The notes: generated by a model from the sequence alone, not told the origin. DNA of 64,000 bases from Melioribacteraceae bacterium (GCA_019638015.1 JAHBUP010000001.1:2636424-2700423), one strand, 5' to 3'. Positions 52,786 to 61,548 are shown, numbered from the stretch's first letter. Program-made: numbers and translations.

Positions 52786-52926
52786 TGTCACTTCTGTCAC
52801 TTTAAATATTTTCACAACCAAAACAATAATTACTCTAACCTATTATTTTATAAAGCTTTGCTTTAAAGTGACAAAATTTTTCTTGTCACTTTAAAATCGG
52901 GGTTTAAAGTGACATTTAAAGTGACA
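52786..52926. repeat. TTTAAAGTGACA repeat array
   Basis: Five exact copies of the 12-mer: 52795-52806 (minus), 52862-52873 (plus), 52884-52895 (minus), 52903-52914 and 52915-52926 (plus, in tandem). A partial TGTCACTT lies at 52786-52793. The second and third copies form an inverted repeat with 13-bp arms. Likely protein-binding sites for a phage regulator or a transposition enhancer. Confidence 0.8.
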
Positions 52927-53043
52927 AAATCGGCTTGGGGTAATCCATGCGAGGAGTCTTTTTTAGGGCAATAAACCCTTATTAAACGCCATTAAATAGG
53001 TTTTTATGGGCTAGTTAAGACCTATTAAACAACCATTATTATT

Positions 53044-53202
53044 TTCTCAAATTACTTGTAAAAAAGTGCAATTTTATGGCAATTAATGTAAAAATTCTCA
53101 AATTGCCTTTTTTAGTCTTTAATCTCATATCTCTTTATAAAATAATCACTTGCCGGCTTTTCTCATTCTTATTTTATTTCTCATTTTACACATAAACTTA
53201 TA
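53044..53202. other. Prophage right end with four transposase-type sites
   Basis: TTCTCA (TGAGAA inward) occurs at 53044-53049, 53095-53100, 53160-53165 and 53178-53183. The outermost is 19 nt from the terminus, as at the left end. The innermost has the flank TTTTTTACAAGTAATTTGAG, nearly the same as a left-end site. The terminus itself ends in TTATA. Confidence 0.75.
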
Positions 53203-53213
53203 GCGTCTCTACG
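53203..53213. repeat. Right copy of target duplication and palindrome remainder
   Basis: GCGTC (53203-53207) repeats the left duplication, and TCTACG (53208-53213) completes the split 30-bp palindrome. Host sequence resumes after this. Confidence 0.82.
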
Positions 53214-53268
53214 CGGCTATTAATAAACAAACACTTGTTGAATATTTGATTACACCAAAAATATTATC

Positions 53269-53297
53269 TTGACAAGTGCTCCTATGTACACTATATT
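53269..53297 (+). promoter_or_regulatory. lexA promoter
   Basis: TTGACA at 53269-53274, 17-nt spacer, TATATT at 53292-53297. It starts 66 bp after the prophage end and is fully within host DNA. Confidence 0.75.
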
Positions 53298-53318
53298 TGT
53301 AGTGAACATTGGAGCACT
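53275..53318. promoter_or_regulatory. Concentric palindrome, likely LexA operator pair
   Basis: Outer arms AGTGCTCC (53275-53282) and GGAGCACT (53311-53318) share a centre with inner arms TGTACACTA (53285-53293) and TAGTGAACA (53300-53308). Each half reads as AGTG-N10-CACT and the two halves are inverted near-copies. It covers the -10 and the ribosome site of lexA, so self-repression is likely. Confidence 0.68.
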
Positions 53319-53323
53319 AAGAT

Positions 53324-53962
53324 ATGAAATCAAAACTAACCGACCGCCAGCAAGATATTCTCAATTTTATCGATGAATATTCTGAAAAAAATGGTTATTC
53401 CCCTACTTACCGTGAAATTGGCACCCATTTTAATATTGCAAGCACATTCGGCGTAAAACGTCATATTGATGCACTAATTAAGAAGGGATATATCAATAGC
53501 TTAAATAATTCGGGGCGCACCATAAATATTATTAATAAAACGCTAAACAAATCGAAGCAACTATCCGATAATATGGTAGAGATTCCGGTAGTTGGACGAG
53601 TTGCAGCCGGTCAGCCGATTTTGGCAGAGGAAAACATAGAAGGAAATTTTTTAATGGACAGTTCACTTTTAATGGCAAACAAAGAATCATGCTTCGGTTT
53701 GAAAGTACGCGGAGATAGTATGATTAATGCCGGAATTCTTGAAGGGGATCTGGTAATTGTTTCCCCTCAGCAATTTGCCTCTAACGGTGATATAGTTGTC
53801 GCTCTCTTGCATGATGAAGCAACTATGAAAAGATACGAGAACCATGATGGAAGTATCCATCTCGTTCCCGAAAATGAAAAGTATCAACCTATAATTGTTA
53901 ACGAAAGCGAAGACTTCTCCATTATCGGAAAAGTTATTGGCGTTTTTAGAACATATAATTAA
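53324..53962 (+). CDS. lexA: LexA SOS repressor
   Basis: 212 residues. N-terminal winged HTH (about 1-65, LTDRQQDILNFIDEYSEKNG, STFGVKRHIDALIKKGYI). The self-cleavage bond is A95-G96 in GRVAAGQPI; the catalytic pair is S132 (VRGDSMINAGILEGD) and K169 (EATMKRYE). RecA filaments trigger this cleavage on DNA damage, which opens the SOS genes. It lies immediately outside the prophage and is read in the same direction as the phage early operon. Confidence 0.94.
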   Translation: MKSKLTDRQQDILNFIDEYSEKNGYSPTYREIGTHFNIASTFGVKRHIDALIKKGYINSLNNSGRTINIINKTLNKSKQLSDNMVEIPVVGRVAAGQPILAEENIEGNFLMDSSLLMANKESCFGLKVRGDSMINAGILEGDLVIVSPQQFASNGDIVVALLHDEATMKRYENHDGSIHLVPENEKYQPIIVNESEDFSIIGKVIGVFRTYN

Positions 53963-53971
53963 GGAGTTATT

Positions 53972-54220
53972 ATGAAATCGTTAATGTTCTCATCGGCAAT
54001 TTTACATAGAAATAGAGTTAGATTTTTGTACGGTTTGGATGAACTTACTGTGGAACCTTATTTCATTACATGTAATCAAACCGGCAAAAAAGTGGTTTAC
54101 GCACGCGTGATTGGGTCTAATGAAATAAAAATGTTCGAATACGATCATATCTATAATATAAAGATTATACGTGCAGATAGATTTTCACCAATTATTCCAA
54201 TTATGCCAATTATAAATTGA
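53972..54220 (+). CDS. Small protein downstream of lexA
   Basis: 82 residues; FLYGLDELTVEPYFITCNQT then GKKVVYARVIGSN resembles part of a WYL-like ligand-sensing fold. Nine bp after lexA with AAGGAG before ATG, so it is probably in the lexA operon and SOS-controlled. Function unknown. Confidence 0.6.
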   Translation: MKSLMFSSAILHRNRVRFLYGLDELTVEPYFITCNQTGKKVVYARVIGSNEIKMFEYDHIYNIKIIRADRFSPIIPIMPIIN

Positions 54221-54224
54221 GATA

Positions 54225-54614
54225 ATGATGAGAAGGCAATCTCCAAGAGAGAAAGTGGATTTACTAATTGACCATTTCTGGCAGAACGGTTATTTAACTT
54301 TAAGCAGAAAGTATGGGAAATATTTGCCCGCTCCCCCAAAAATGGGAGATTATGAAATTGATGCCGTCGCAAAGTACAAGAAAAAAATAGCAATAGGTTT
54401 AACAGTCACCGAAGAAGAGCTAAATAATCCCAATTTTATTACTAAGCTGGATTTTTTAACCCATTACAACCATCAATATCCTCAGAGCAGAATTACTCTA
54501 TTTTTGGGAGTTCCCTATAATTCTGTTGTGAAAGCTTCTCTTTTGGTGTCCTCTTTATCCGAAGAAACGCAAAAACAGATTAAAGTAGTTACACTTCAAG
54601 GAAGCATCAACTAA
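54225..54614 (+). CDS. Small nuclease-like host protein (tentative)
   Basis: 129 residues; MGDYEIDAVAKYKKKIAIGL has the acidic-x-acidic then Lys layout of restriction-endonuclease-like folds, with an E-x-D and a K in the proper strand order. No family named. Four bp after the previous gene, so the three genes from lexA look like one operon. If real, a DNA-damage role would fit, but this is inference. Confidence 0.5.
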   Translation: MMRRQSPREKVDLLIDHFWQNGYLTLSRKYGKYLPAPPKMGDYEIDAVAKYKKKIAIGLTVTEEELNNPNFITKLDFLTHYNHQYPQSRITLFLGVPYNSVVKASLLVSSLSEETQKQIKVVTLQGSIN

Positions 54615-54694
54615 ATCTCCCAAAATTCTAAACCTTGACATTTACCCCATTGAGGACTATTTTTTCGAGCCAAAATTAAGGGTAGAAAGAAAAG

Positions 54695-55522
54695 TTGAGT
54701 GATATTCTAAGCGCTTCTGATAAAAAACAAATAGATATTGTAAAAGAATCCGGAAATATCCCTCATCATATTGCAATTATAATGGATGGAAATGGCAGAT
54801 GGGCAAAGCAAAACAACCTTCCCAGAGCCGCCGGTCATAAAAAAGGGGTTGATACCGTCCGCGAAATTGTTGAAGCGTGTGTTGCCCTCGATGTAAAAAT
54901 TCTTACACTATATACATTTTCTACTGAGAATTGGAAAAGACCCAAGGATGAAGTTTCCACGCTGATGAAGCTTTTTGTGAAGAGTCTGCGCAAAGAAATT
55001 AATGACTTAAACAAAAACGGAATTAAACTTACATCTATTGGTGATAAGAGAATGCTTCCCGATATAGTATGTCAAGAGCTTGAATTAGGGATTGAGAAAA
55101 CCTCCCACAACTCCAAAATGATTTTAAATTTGGCATTGAGCTATAGCGGCAGATGGGAACTTGTTGAAGCAGTAAAAGCTATAAGCCACGATGTTCTTAA
55201 TAAAAAATTGAAACCGGCAGATATTTGTGAAGAAACTATTTCGAAACATCTATCAACATCTGACTTTAAAGATCCCGACCTATTAATTAGAAGTGGCGGA
55301 GAATTAAGAGTAAGTAATTTCTTACTCTGGCAAATTGCATATTCTGAAATATTTGTAACAGATATATTATGGCCCGAATTTAAAACGAATAACTTATTGG
55401 AAGCTATTAAAGATTTTCAAAGACGTGAAAGAAGATTTGGACTTGTAAGTGAACAACTTTCTGAAAAAATTAAAATGAGTAATAATGTTTCTACACACTC
55501 TAAAAAACTGCATAAAGTATAG
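54695..55522 (+). CDS. uppS: Isoprenyl transferase (undecaprenyl diphosphate synthase)
   Basis: 275 residues. IAIIMDGNGRWAKQNNLPRA is the signature at the active site, with TLYTFSTENWKRP, DLLIRSGGELRVSNFLLWQ and SEIFVTDILWPEF for substrate binding. It makes the C55 lipid carrier for peptidoglycan and O-antigen building. The start is TTG at 54695 (no ATG before the conserved part). Overlaps bamA by 38 bp. Confidence 0.93.
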   Translation: MSDILSASDKKQIDIVKESGNIPHHIAIIMDGNGRWAKQNNLPRAAGHKKGVDTVREIVEACVALDVKILTLYTFSTENWKRPKDEVSTLMKLFVKSLRKEINDLNKNGIKLTSIGDKRMLPDIVCQELELGIEKTSHNSKMILNLALSYSGRWELVEAVKAISHDVLNKKLKPADICEETISKHLSTSDFKDPDLLIRSGGELRVSNFLLWQIAYSEIFVTDILWPEFKTNNLLEAIKDFQRRERRFGLVSEQLSEKIKMSNNVSTHSKKLHKV

Positions 55523-57977
55523 TTTTATTATTTTATTCGCTTTCTCAAACATCTATTCCCAAGCACAAAAAGTAAGCTATAAAGTTTTAGGTATTTCGGT
55601 TACTGGAAGCAAATCCGCCGATGCTCAAACCATCATCGCCAATAGCGGTTTGAAAATTGGAGATGAAATATCTATCCCCGGGGATCAGACTAATCTGGCT
55701 ATTAAAAGATTATGGAATCTTGGAATTTTTGAAGACGCCCAAATTTTAATTGAGAAAAAAGTAGATAACGGGGCATTTATTCAAATTGCAGTAAAAGAAT
55801 ATTCTCGATTGGAAAAAATTGAAGCTATTGGTTACGACGAAGTGAGCGAGACTAAAATAAACAAAGAGATAACCGTAGTTCGCGGACAAACTTTAAAACC
55901 TCAGGATATAAATAGACAGGTAATTAAAATTTTGGGATTGTATGAGGAAGAAGGTTTTTTAAATGCTAAAGTTATTCCTGAGTACTATACATTTTTTCAA
56001 GCCGATACTTCAGATGAAAAAGTTTTTGTTACCTGGCGTAATGTTAAAGATTTATCAAAGGAATACAAAACAGAATATAAACTTGATGAACTGCGCTCAA
56101 TAAATACTTTAGCTAGAATAAAAGAAAGAACGGTTGTTGTATTAAATATTGAAGAGGGTGAAGAAGTAAACATTAACGATATTCGATTTACAGGTAATAG
56201 CGCGTTTTCAGATGACGATTTAGTTAGCGAGTTAGATAAAACAAGTGAGCCTCGCTGGTGGAAATTTTGGTCATCTCCAAATTTTAAACGCTCCGACTTT
56301 GAAAAAGATAAAGAAGGTTTGGTTAAGTTTTATAGAAAAAATGGCTACAGAGATTTTGTTGTTTTAAATGATACAACGATACTTTCAGACGATAAAAAAA
56401 CATTGGATGTAGTAATTGATGTTTATGAGGGCAATCAATACAAAGTTAGAGATATTATCTGGGAAGGCAATATAGTTTACGATAAAGAAATTTTGAGCGA
56501 TAGGTTGGGCTTTAGATCCGGTGAAATTTTTGATTTTGAAAGATTTACTCAAAATTTACACTTCAACGAAAAACAATCAGATGTTTCTTCTCTATATCAA
56601 GATAATGGATATTTAGCATTTCAGATAGATGCTACGGAAGAGAAAGTAGCCCCCGATTCAATTGATATCAGAATTAAAATAAATGAAGGCAGCCGTTTTA
56701 AAGTTGGTAAAGTAGAAATTTTGGGGAATGAAAAAACTAAAGACAAGGTAATTAGAAGAGAACTTTACACGATTCCTGGTAATTATTTTAGCCGCAGTTT
56801 AATTATGAGAAGCATTCAGCAGCTATCAAATCTGCAGTATTTTAATGTTGAGGAATTATATAAAAGCGGTGTTGACTATCGCCCGGCTAACGATAGTCTA
56901 GTTAATCTAATTTTCAAAGTAACTGAAAAATCGAGCGACTATTTAAATGCTTCAGTTGGTTATAGCGGTGCATTTGGCTTTAGTGGAGCGCTTGGTTTTA
57001 CTTTTACTAATTTTTCAATAACTGAACCTTTCCAAATGGGTGGCGGACAAGTTCTCAATTTTAATTGGCAATTTGGCGTAGGCAATTTTTATAGAACTTT
57101 TTCATTAGGATTTACAGAACCCTGGTTCATGGATACACCAACTTCAGTTGGTTTTGATTTATTTGATACACGTCAGCGATATGTTTACGATCTGCGTCAA
57201 TCAGGTATTACATTAAGAACCGGTAGAAGATTAACCTGGCCTGATGACTTTTTCTATATTCAGGGAACATTAAGATTTCAATATAATGATGTAATTGAAG
57301 GACTCGGAAATTATCCGCAAGGGTTGAGCCGTCAATATACTTTAGGTACCGCAATCTCGAGAACCGATATCGATAATCCAATCTTCCCTTCTAGAGGATC
57401 AAAAATATTATTAAATGCAGAACTTTCCGGGGGACCTTTTCTCCCCGGCAACGTAGATTATTTCAAACTAGATTTTAAAAGTGAGTGGTACAAACCAATG
57501 TTTAATACAAACAGATTGGTATTGTACACAAATGCTGAGCTAGGATATATAAAATTTTTAGAACCTAATACTCCCATCAATCCATTCGAACTATATTACA
57601 TGGGAGGAAGCGGATTAATAATTGCCACTGCTCCACTTCGTGGTTATGATGATAGAAGTTTAGGATCGCGCGATGCAAGCGGAAGAGTTCTGGGAAGTCA
57701 GGTAATGGCTAAATTTACAACTGAAATAAGATTTTCATTGGCGCAAGAACCTATTCCAATTTATTTATTGGCATTCGCTGAAGCGGGTAATGTTTATAAA
57801 GACATGAAGAACACAAATTTATTTGACTTAAAGAGATCGGTGGGCGTTGGTGCACGTGTAATGCTTAACCCTATAGGATTAATTGGCTTTGACTACGGTT
57901 ATGGCTTCGATCGACTTGGTGTTGATGGACAAAAACCATCATGGGTTTTCCATTTTCAATTTGGCAAAGGATTTTAA
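55485..57977 (+). CDS. bamA: Outer-membrane assembly protein BamA
   Basis: 830 residues. Signal peptide (about 1-26), then POTRA repeats (about 27-430, GISVTGSKSADAQTIIANSG first, GKVEILGNEKTKDKVIRREL last), and a C-terminal beta-barrel (about 470-830) ending in FHFQFGKGF. It inserts beta-barrel proteins into the outer membrane. Its place before ompH and lpxD is the classical Gram-negative order. It confirms a two-membrane cell envelope. Confidence 0.95.
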   Translation: MFLHTLKNCIKYSFIILFAFSNIYSQAQKVSYKVLGISVTGSKSADAQTIIANSGLKIGDEISIPGDQTNLAIKRLWNLGIFEDAQILIEKKVDNGAFIQIAVKEYSRLEKIEAIGYDEVSETKINKEITVVRGQTLKPQDINRQVIKILGLYEEEGFLNAKVIPEYYTFFQADTSDEKVFVTWRNVKDLSKEYKTEYKLDELRSINTLARIKERTVVVLNIEEGEEVNINDIRFTGNSAFSDDDLVSELDKTSEPRWWKFWSSPNFKRSDFEKDKEGLVKFYRKNGYRDFVVLNDTTILSDDKKTLDVVIDVYEGNQYKVRDIIWEGNIVYDKEILSDRLGFRSGEIFDFERFTQNLHFNEKQSDVSSLYQDNGYLAFQIDATEEKVAPDSIDIRIKINEGSRFKVGKVEILGNEKTKDKVIRRELYTIPGNYFSRSLIMRSIQQLSNLQYFNVEELYKSGVDYRPANDSLVNLIFKVTEKSSDYLNASVGYSGAFGFSGALGFTFTNFSITEPFQMGGGQVLNFNWQFGVGNFYRTFSLGFTEPWFMDTPTSVGFDLFDTRQRYVYDLRQSGITLRTGRRLTWPDDFFYIQGTLRFQYNDVIEGLGNYPQGLSRQYTLGTAISRTDIDNPIFPSRGSKILLNAELSGGPFLPGNVDYFKLDFKSEWYKPMFNTNRLVLYTNAELGYIKFLEPNTPINPFELYYMGGSGLIIATAPLRGYDDRSLGSRDASGRVLGSQVMAKFTTEIRFSLAQEPIPIYLLAFAEAGNVYKDMKNTNLFDLKRSVGVGARVMLNPIGLIGFDYGYGFDRLGVDGQKPSWVFHFQFGKGF

Positions 57978-58002
57978 TTTAACATTATAAAATGAGGTAA
58001 AA

Positions 58003-58527
58003 GTGAAAAAACTAATTATACTCTCGATATTTTTTATTGCAGTAGTAGTATCGGCACAAACAACAACACAAAAAATCGGTTATGTTGATTCCGAAATAAT
58101 TCTTGCTCAGTATCCTGCGGCTATCAAAGCTAAAAGCGACCTTGATGGTTTAGTAGCTAAATGGAGAAAAGAAGCAGACAGTATGGGTGTTGAGTTACAA
58201 AAATCATATGCCGATTATCAACAAAAAGCACAAATGATGAAACAAGATGAACAACAGAAAGCTCAACAAGCGATCGTAGAAAAAGAACAAAAAATCCAGG
58301 TATTCAGAGAGCAAAAATTTGGTCAACCAAACGGTGAATATTTTACAAAACAAGATCAATTGATGAAGCCGGTAAAAGAAAAGGTTTTTCAGGCAATAGA
58401 CGATGTTAGAACCGAAGAGGGTATGTCTTTTGTGTTTGACAAAGTCGGTGATACTTTTTTACTTTCGGCAGACGCTCAATTCGATCTTACTTTTAAAGTG
58501 CTCGATCGTCTCAAAAGAGGCAAATAA
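58003..58527 (+). CDS. OmpH/Skp-family periplasmic chaperone 1
   Basis: 174 residues. Signal peptide (about 1-19), the short KIGYVDSEIILAQYPAAIK, a central coiled coil (about 50-115) and EGMSFVFDKVGDTFLLSAD. It holds unfolded outer-membrane proteins on the way to BamA. GTG start with GAGG 5 nt upstream. Confidence 0.88.
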   Translation: MKKLIILSIFFIAVVVSAQTTTQKIGYVDSEIILAQYPAAIKAKSDLDGLVAKWRKEADSMGVELQKSYADYQQKAQMMKQDEQQKAQQAIVEKEQKIQVFREQKFGQPNGEYFTKQDQLMKPVKEKVFQAIDDVRTEEGMSFVFDKVGDTFLLSADAQFDLTFKVLDRLKRGK

Positions 58528-58543
58528 CAAATCGGAATAAAAA

Positions 58544-59059
58544 ATGAAAAAGTTCAGTTTTCTTTTATCTACATTATTATTAGTTGGTTTTGTTTCTCAA
58601 TCATTTTCACAGCCAAAAATTGGGTATGTTGATAGCGACGCGATAATGAAGCAATTACCCGACGCTCAAGATGCGCAGAAGAAACTTGATGCCATTATCA
58701 GAGAGTGGAATGAAGAATTGGGTAAACTTGAGAGAGAGTGGAAAACCAAATATGATGATTACGAAAAAAGAAAACTTATTCTTAGTGAACAAAAAAGGGT
58801 TGATATTGAGAAAGAGTTAATTCAACTTGAAGATCAAATATCAAAATACCGGCAGGATAAATTCGGAGTTCAAGGAGAACTTTTCAGAAAAACCGACGAG
58901 GTTATGAAGCCTATTCAAAATAGAATTTTTAATATTATCAAAGATATTGCCAAAGAACTTGAATATGATTTTATATTCGACAGAAGCGGTGAAATTCTTT
59001 TCCTTTACGCTAAAGAAGAATTCGATTTAACTAATCTTGTTTTAGAAAAACTAAAATGA
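58544..59059 (+). CDS. OmpH/Skp-family periplasmic chaperone 2
   Basis: 171 residues. Signal peptide (about 1-22), then KIGYVDSDAIMKQLPDAQDA, a coiled coil (about 50-115) and EYDFIFDRSGEILFLYAKEE. A tandem paralogue of the gene 16 bp upstream; the two pieces share the overall pattern but differ in the core, so one may have a distinct client. Confidence 0.88.
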   Translation: MKKFSFLLSTLLLVGFVSQSFSQPKIGYVDSDAIMKQLPDAQDAQKKLDAIIREWNEELGKLEREWKTKYDDYEKRKLILSEQKRVDIEKELIQLEDQISKYRQDKFGVQGELFRKTDEVMKPIQNRIFNIIKDIAKELEYDFIFDRSGEILFLYAKEEFDLTNLVLEKLK

Positions 59060-59065
59060 GTTGAC

Positions 59066-60115
59066 ATGAAAATAAAATTGAAGGATGCCGCCGACCTAGT
59101 CGGCGGTACTGTTTATGGCAATCCCGAGATTACTTTCTCCGGAGTCGCAAAAATTGATGAAGCTCAAAATGAGGATTTAACTTTTCTTTATTTGCCCGCT
59201 TATCAAAAGTATTTATCAACTACTAACGCAGCTGTTGTTTTGATTAGTCCTGAATTCCCCAGAATAAGAACCGATTTAAATTATATTGAAGTTAAAAACC
59301 CGAATGCCGCGCTTCAAAAAATTATTATAAACTATTTTAAGCCGGAAATAAAACTAACTGGAATTGATCCCTCAGCTTCAGTTCATGCCGATGCAATAAT
59401 TGGAGCAAATGTTGCGATTGGTAAAAATGCTGTGATCTCTGCCGGATGTGTGATTGGCGATAATTCTATTATTCATCATAATTCTGTAATTCTTGAAGAT
59501 GTAACAATCGGTAACAACTGTTTGATCTATCCAAACGTTTCGATTAGAGAGGAATGTATTATTGGCGATAGAGTTATTATCCACTCCAATACAGTAGTTG
59601 GCTCTGATGGTTTCGGCTACATACCCGATGAGAAAGGTGTATTTCACAAAGTCCCACAAATTGGTAATGTTATACTTGAAGATGATGTTGAGCTGGGGTC
59701 AAATGTTTCTGTGGACAGAGCCGCTATGGGATCAACTATTGTGAAGAACGGAGCAAAGATTGATAACCTTGTGCAAATTGCTCATAATGTTGTTGTTGGG
59801 GAAAATACTGTTATGTCCGCTCAATCCGGAATTGCCGGTTCAACAAAAGTTGGGAAAAATTGTATGATGGGTGGACAAGCCGGAATTACCGGTCATGTAG
59901 AATTAGGAGATCGTATTCAAATTGGAGCTCAATCGGGCGTTTCAAAATCGCTAATGAAATCTGGAGTTTATTTCGGATCCCCCGCAATGGAATTGAAAAC
60001 CGCATTAAAAAGAGAATCATATATAAGAGGGCTTCCCGAACAAATAGAAAAGATTAAAAAATTAGAAGAAAAAATTGCATCTTTGGAGCAGAAAATTTCA
60101 GAATTAAGTAAATAA
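59066..60115 (+). CDS. lpxD: UDP-3-O-acylglucosamine N-acyltransferase
   Basis: 349 residues. N-terminal substrate-binding domain (about 1-100), then a left-handed beta-helix of hexapeptide repeats (about 105-310; the catalytic His is in QIAHNVVVGENT), and a C-terminal coiled coil (EKIASLEQKISELS). Third step of lipid A synthesis. Confidence 0.95.
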   Translation: MKIKLKDAADLVGGTVYGNPEITFSGVAKIDEAQNEDLTFLYLPAYQKYLSTTNAAVVLISPEFPRIRTDLNYIEVKNPNAALQKIIINYFKPEIKLTGIDPSASVHADAIIGANVAIGKNAVISAGCVIGDNSIIHHNSVILEDVTIGNNCLIYPNVSIREECIIGDRVIIHSNTVVGSDGFGYIPDEKGVFHKVPQIGNVILEDDVELGSNVSVDRAAMGSTIVKNGAKIDNLVQIAHNVVVGENTVMSAQSGIAGSTKVGKNCMMGGQAGITGHVELGDRIQIGAQSGVSKSLMKSGVYFGSPAMELKTALKRESYIRGLPEQIEKIKKLEEKIASLEQKISELSK

Positions 60116-60124
60116 AGGGAATTA

Positions 60125-61534
60125 ATGCTCGAGCTTCAAAGAACAATCGCAAAACCGGTTTCTCTTTCGGGTACCGGCTTACATACGGGTACAAAATGTA
60201 CAATGACATTCAAACCCGCTCCCGCCAACTATGGAATCCGATTTGTTAGAGTTGATTTAGGAGGTAATCCTGAAATCCCCGCAAATGCTGACTACGTTAT
60301 TGATATTTCAAGAGGGACAACTTTAGGGCTAGGAACCGCAAAAGTTCATACAGTTGAGCATGTTCTAGCCGCAATAGTTGGTCTCCAGCTCGATAATATT
60401 ATAATTGAGCTCGATGGTATTGAACCTCCTATTGGAGATGGCAGCGCAATGCCTTATGTAGATAAATTGATAGAAGCCGGTATTGTTACACAAGATGAAC
60501 CAAAAGATTATTTAGTTATTGATCAAACTGTTATTCATCACAATGAAGAAGAACAGGTTGATATTGTTGCCCTTCCATTAAATAGTTATAGAATAACTGT
60601 TATGGTAGATTATCAAAATCCAGCACTCGGGAGCCAGCATTCCGGATTATTCGATCTTGAAAAAGAATTTGTTACTGAATTTGCCCCGGCAAGAACTTTT
60701 TGTTTTTTAAGTGAAGTTGAAGCTCTTGCAGATAAAGGTTTGATACAAGGCGGCAATATTGATAATGCAGTTGTAATTGTTGATCATGATATTGATGAAA
60801 AGGGATTAACTCGACTTAAAGAGAAATTGAATTTGCACGAAGAACTAAGCGTAACCCATGAAGGATTTTTGAGTAATAATAAATTGAGATTTAAGAATGA
60901 ACCGGTGCGTCATAAATTGTTAGATGTGATTGGTGATTTGGCTTTAATTGGTGTTCCAATAAAAGCACAAATACTTGCCGCCCGCCCCGGTCATAAAGCC
61001 AATGTAGAATTCGCTAAAAAAATACGTGCTCTCTATCAGCAGAAAAAATTCGTAAAAAAATATCAGCTGGTTAAAAAGGAAGGCGTTGTATTTGATATTA
61101 ACGCCATTCAGAGAATACTTCCCCACCGCTACCCATTTTTAATGGTCGATAAAATTACTGAACTTGAAATGGATAAAAGAGTTGTCGGTGTAAAATCGGT
61201 TACTATTAACGAACCATTTTTTCAAGGGCATTTTCCCGGACAACCTGTAATGCCGGGAGTTTTAATAGTTGAGGCATTAGCCCAAGTTAGCGGCATATTA
61301 GTTCTGAACTCAATTAAAGATGCAGAAAATAGTTTAGTTTATTTTATGAGTATCAATAACGCAAAATTTAGAAAACCGGTTGTGCCCGGAGATCAAATAA
61401 CACTTGAGGCCGAACTGATTTCTAAAAAAAGTAAATATTTTTCAGCAAGAGGCATTGCTTATGTGGATGATACTGTTGTGGCTGAAGCTGAATTTATGGG
61501 AGCAATTGTACCTAAAGAAAATAATAAACAATAA
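60125..61534 (+). CDS. lpxC/fabZ: Fused LpxC deacetylase and FabZ dehydratase
   Basis: 469 residues. Residues 1-300 are LpxC: the zinc-binding HTVEHVLAAIVG and HKLLDVIGDLALIG, committed step of lipid A synthesis. Residues about 320-469 are FabZ: IQRILPHRYPFLMVDKIT and GHFPGQPVMPGVLIVEA, giving the unsaturated acyl-ACP for fatty acids. The fusion is a marker of Bacteroidota and relatives and supports the organism inference. Confidence 0.95.
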   Translation: MLELQRTIAKPVSLSGTGLHTGTKCTMTFKPAPANYGIRFVRVDLGGNPEIPANADYVIDISRGTTLGLGTAKVHTVEHVLAAIVGLQLDNIIIELDGIEPPIGDGSAMPYVDKLIEAGIVTQDEPKDYLVIDQTVIHHNEEEQVDIVALPLNSYRITVMVDYQNPALGSQHSGLFDLEKEFVTEFAPARTFCFLSEVEALADKGLIQGGNIDNAVVIVDHDIDEKGLTRLKEKLNLHEELSVTHEGFLSNNKLRFKNEPVRHKLLDVIGDLALIGVPIKAQILAARPGHKANVEFAKKIRALYQQKKFVKKYQLVKKEGVVFDINAIQRILPHRYPFLMVDKITELEMDKRVVGVKSVTINEPFFQGHFPGQPVMPGVLIVEALAQVSGILVLNSIKDAENSLVYFMSINNAKFRKPVVPGDQITLEAELISKKSKYFSARGIAYVDDTVVAEAEFMGAIVPKENNKQ

Positions 61535-61548
61535 ACTCAATCCTAACT

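Larger units (their letters stand above)
10727..53202. mobile_element. Complete Mu-like transposable prophage
   Basis: A 42.5-kb element bounded by a 5-bp duplication and by matching termini (TATAA, then TGAGAA 19 nt in, on both ends). It encodes a MuA-like DDE transposase, MuB-like ATPase, Gam, GemA, Mor-like activator, Mu-type terminase, portal, F-like and G-like head proteins, a gpI-like protease, a lambda-type capsid and decoration protein, and a siphovirus-like tail. All core modules look intact, so it may be functional. The order differs from Mu: the control region lies in the middle, late genes fill the left two thirds, and the early operon points to the right end. Confidence 0.93.
52604..53202. 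other. Non-coding right-end region of the prophage
   Basis: No convincing gene on either strand. It holds, in order, a large stem-loop (52659-52741), the TTTAAAGTGACA array (52786-52926), an AT-rich part with two CCTTATTAAAC/CCTATTAAAC copies (52977-53031), and four TGAGAA end sites to the terminus. This is a control and recombination region. Confidence 0.75.

Noticed and set aside
52786..52926. TTTAAAGTGACA repeats as the prophage terminus
   Set aside because: They resemble end sites ending in ACA, but no matching copies occur at the left end, while TGAGAA sites and the split palindrome place the end at 53202.
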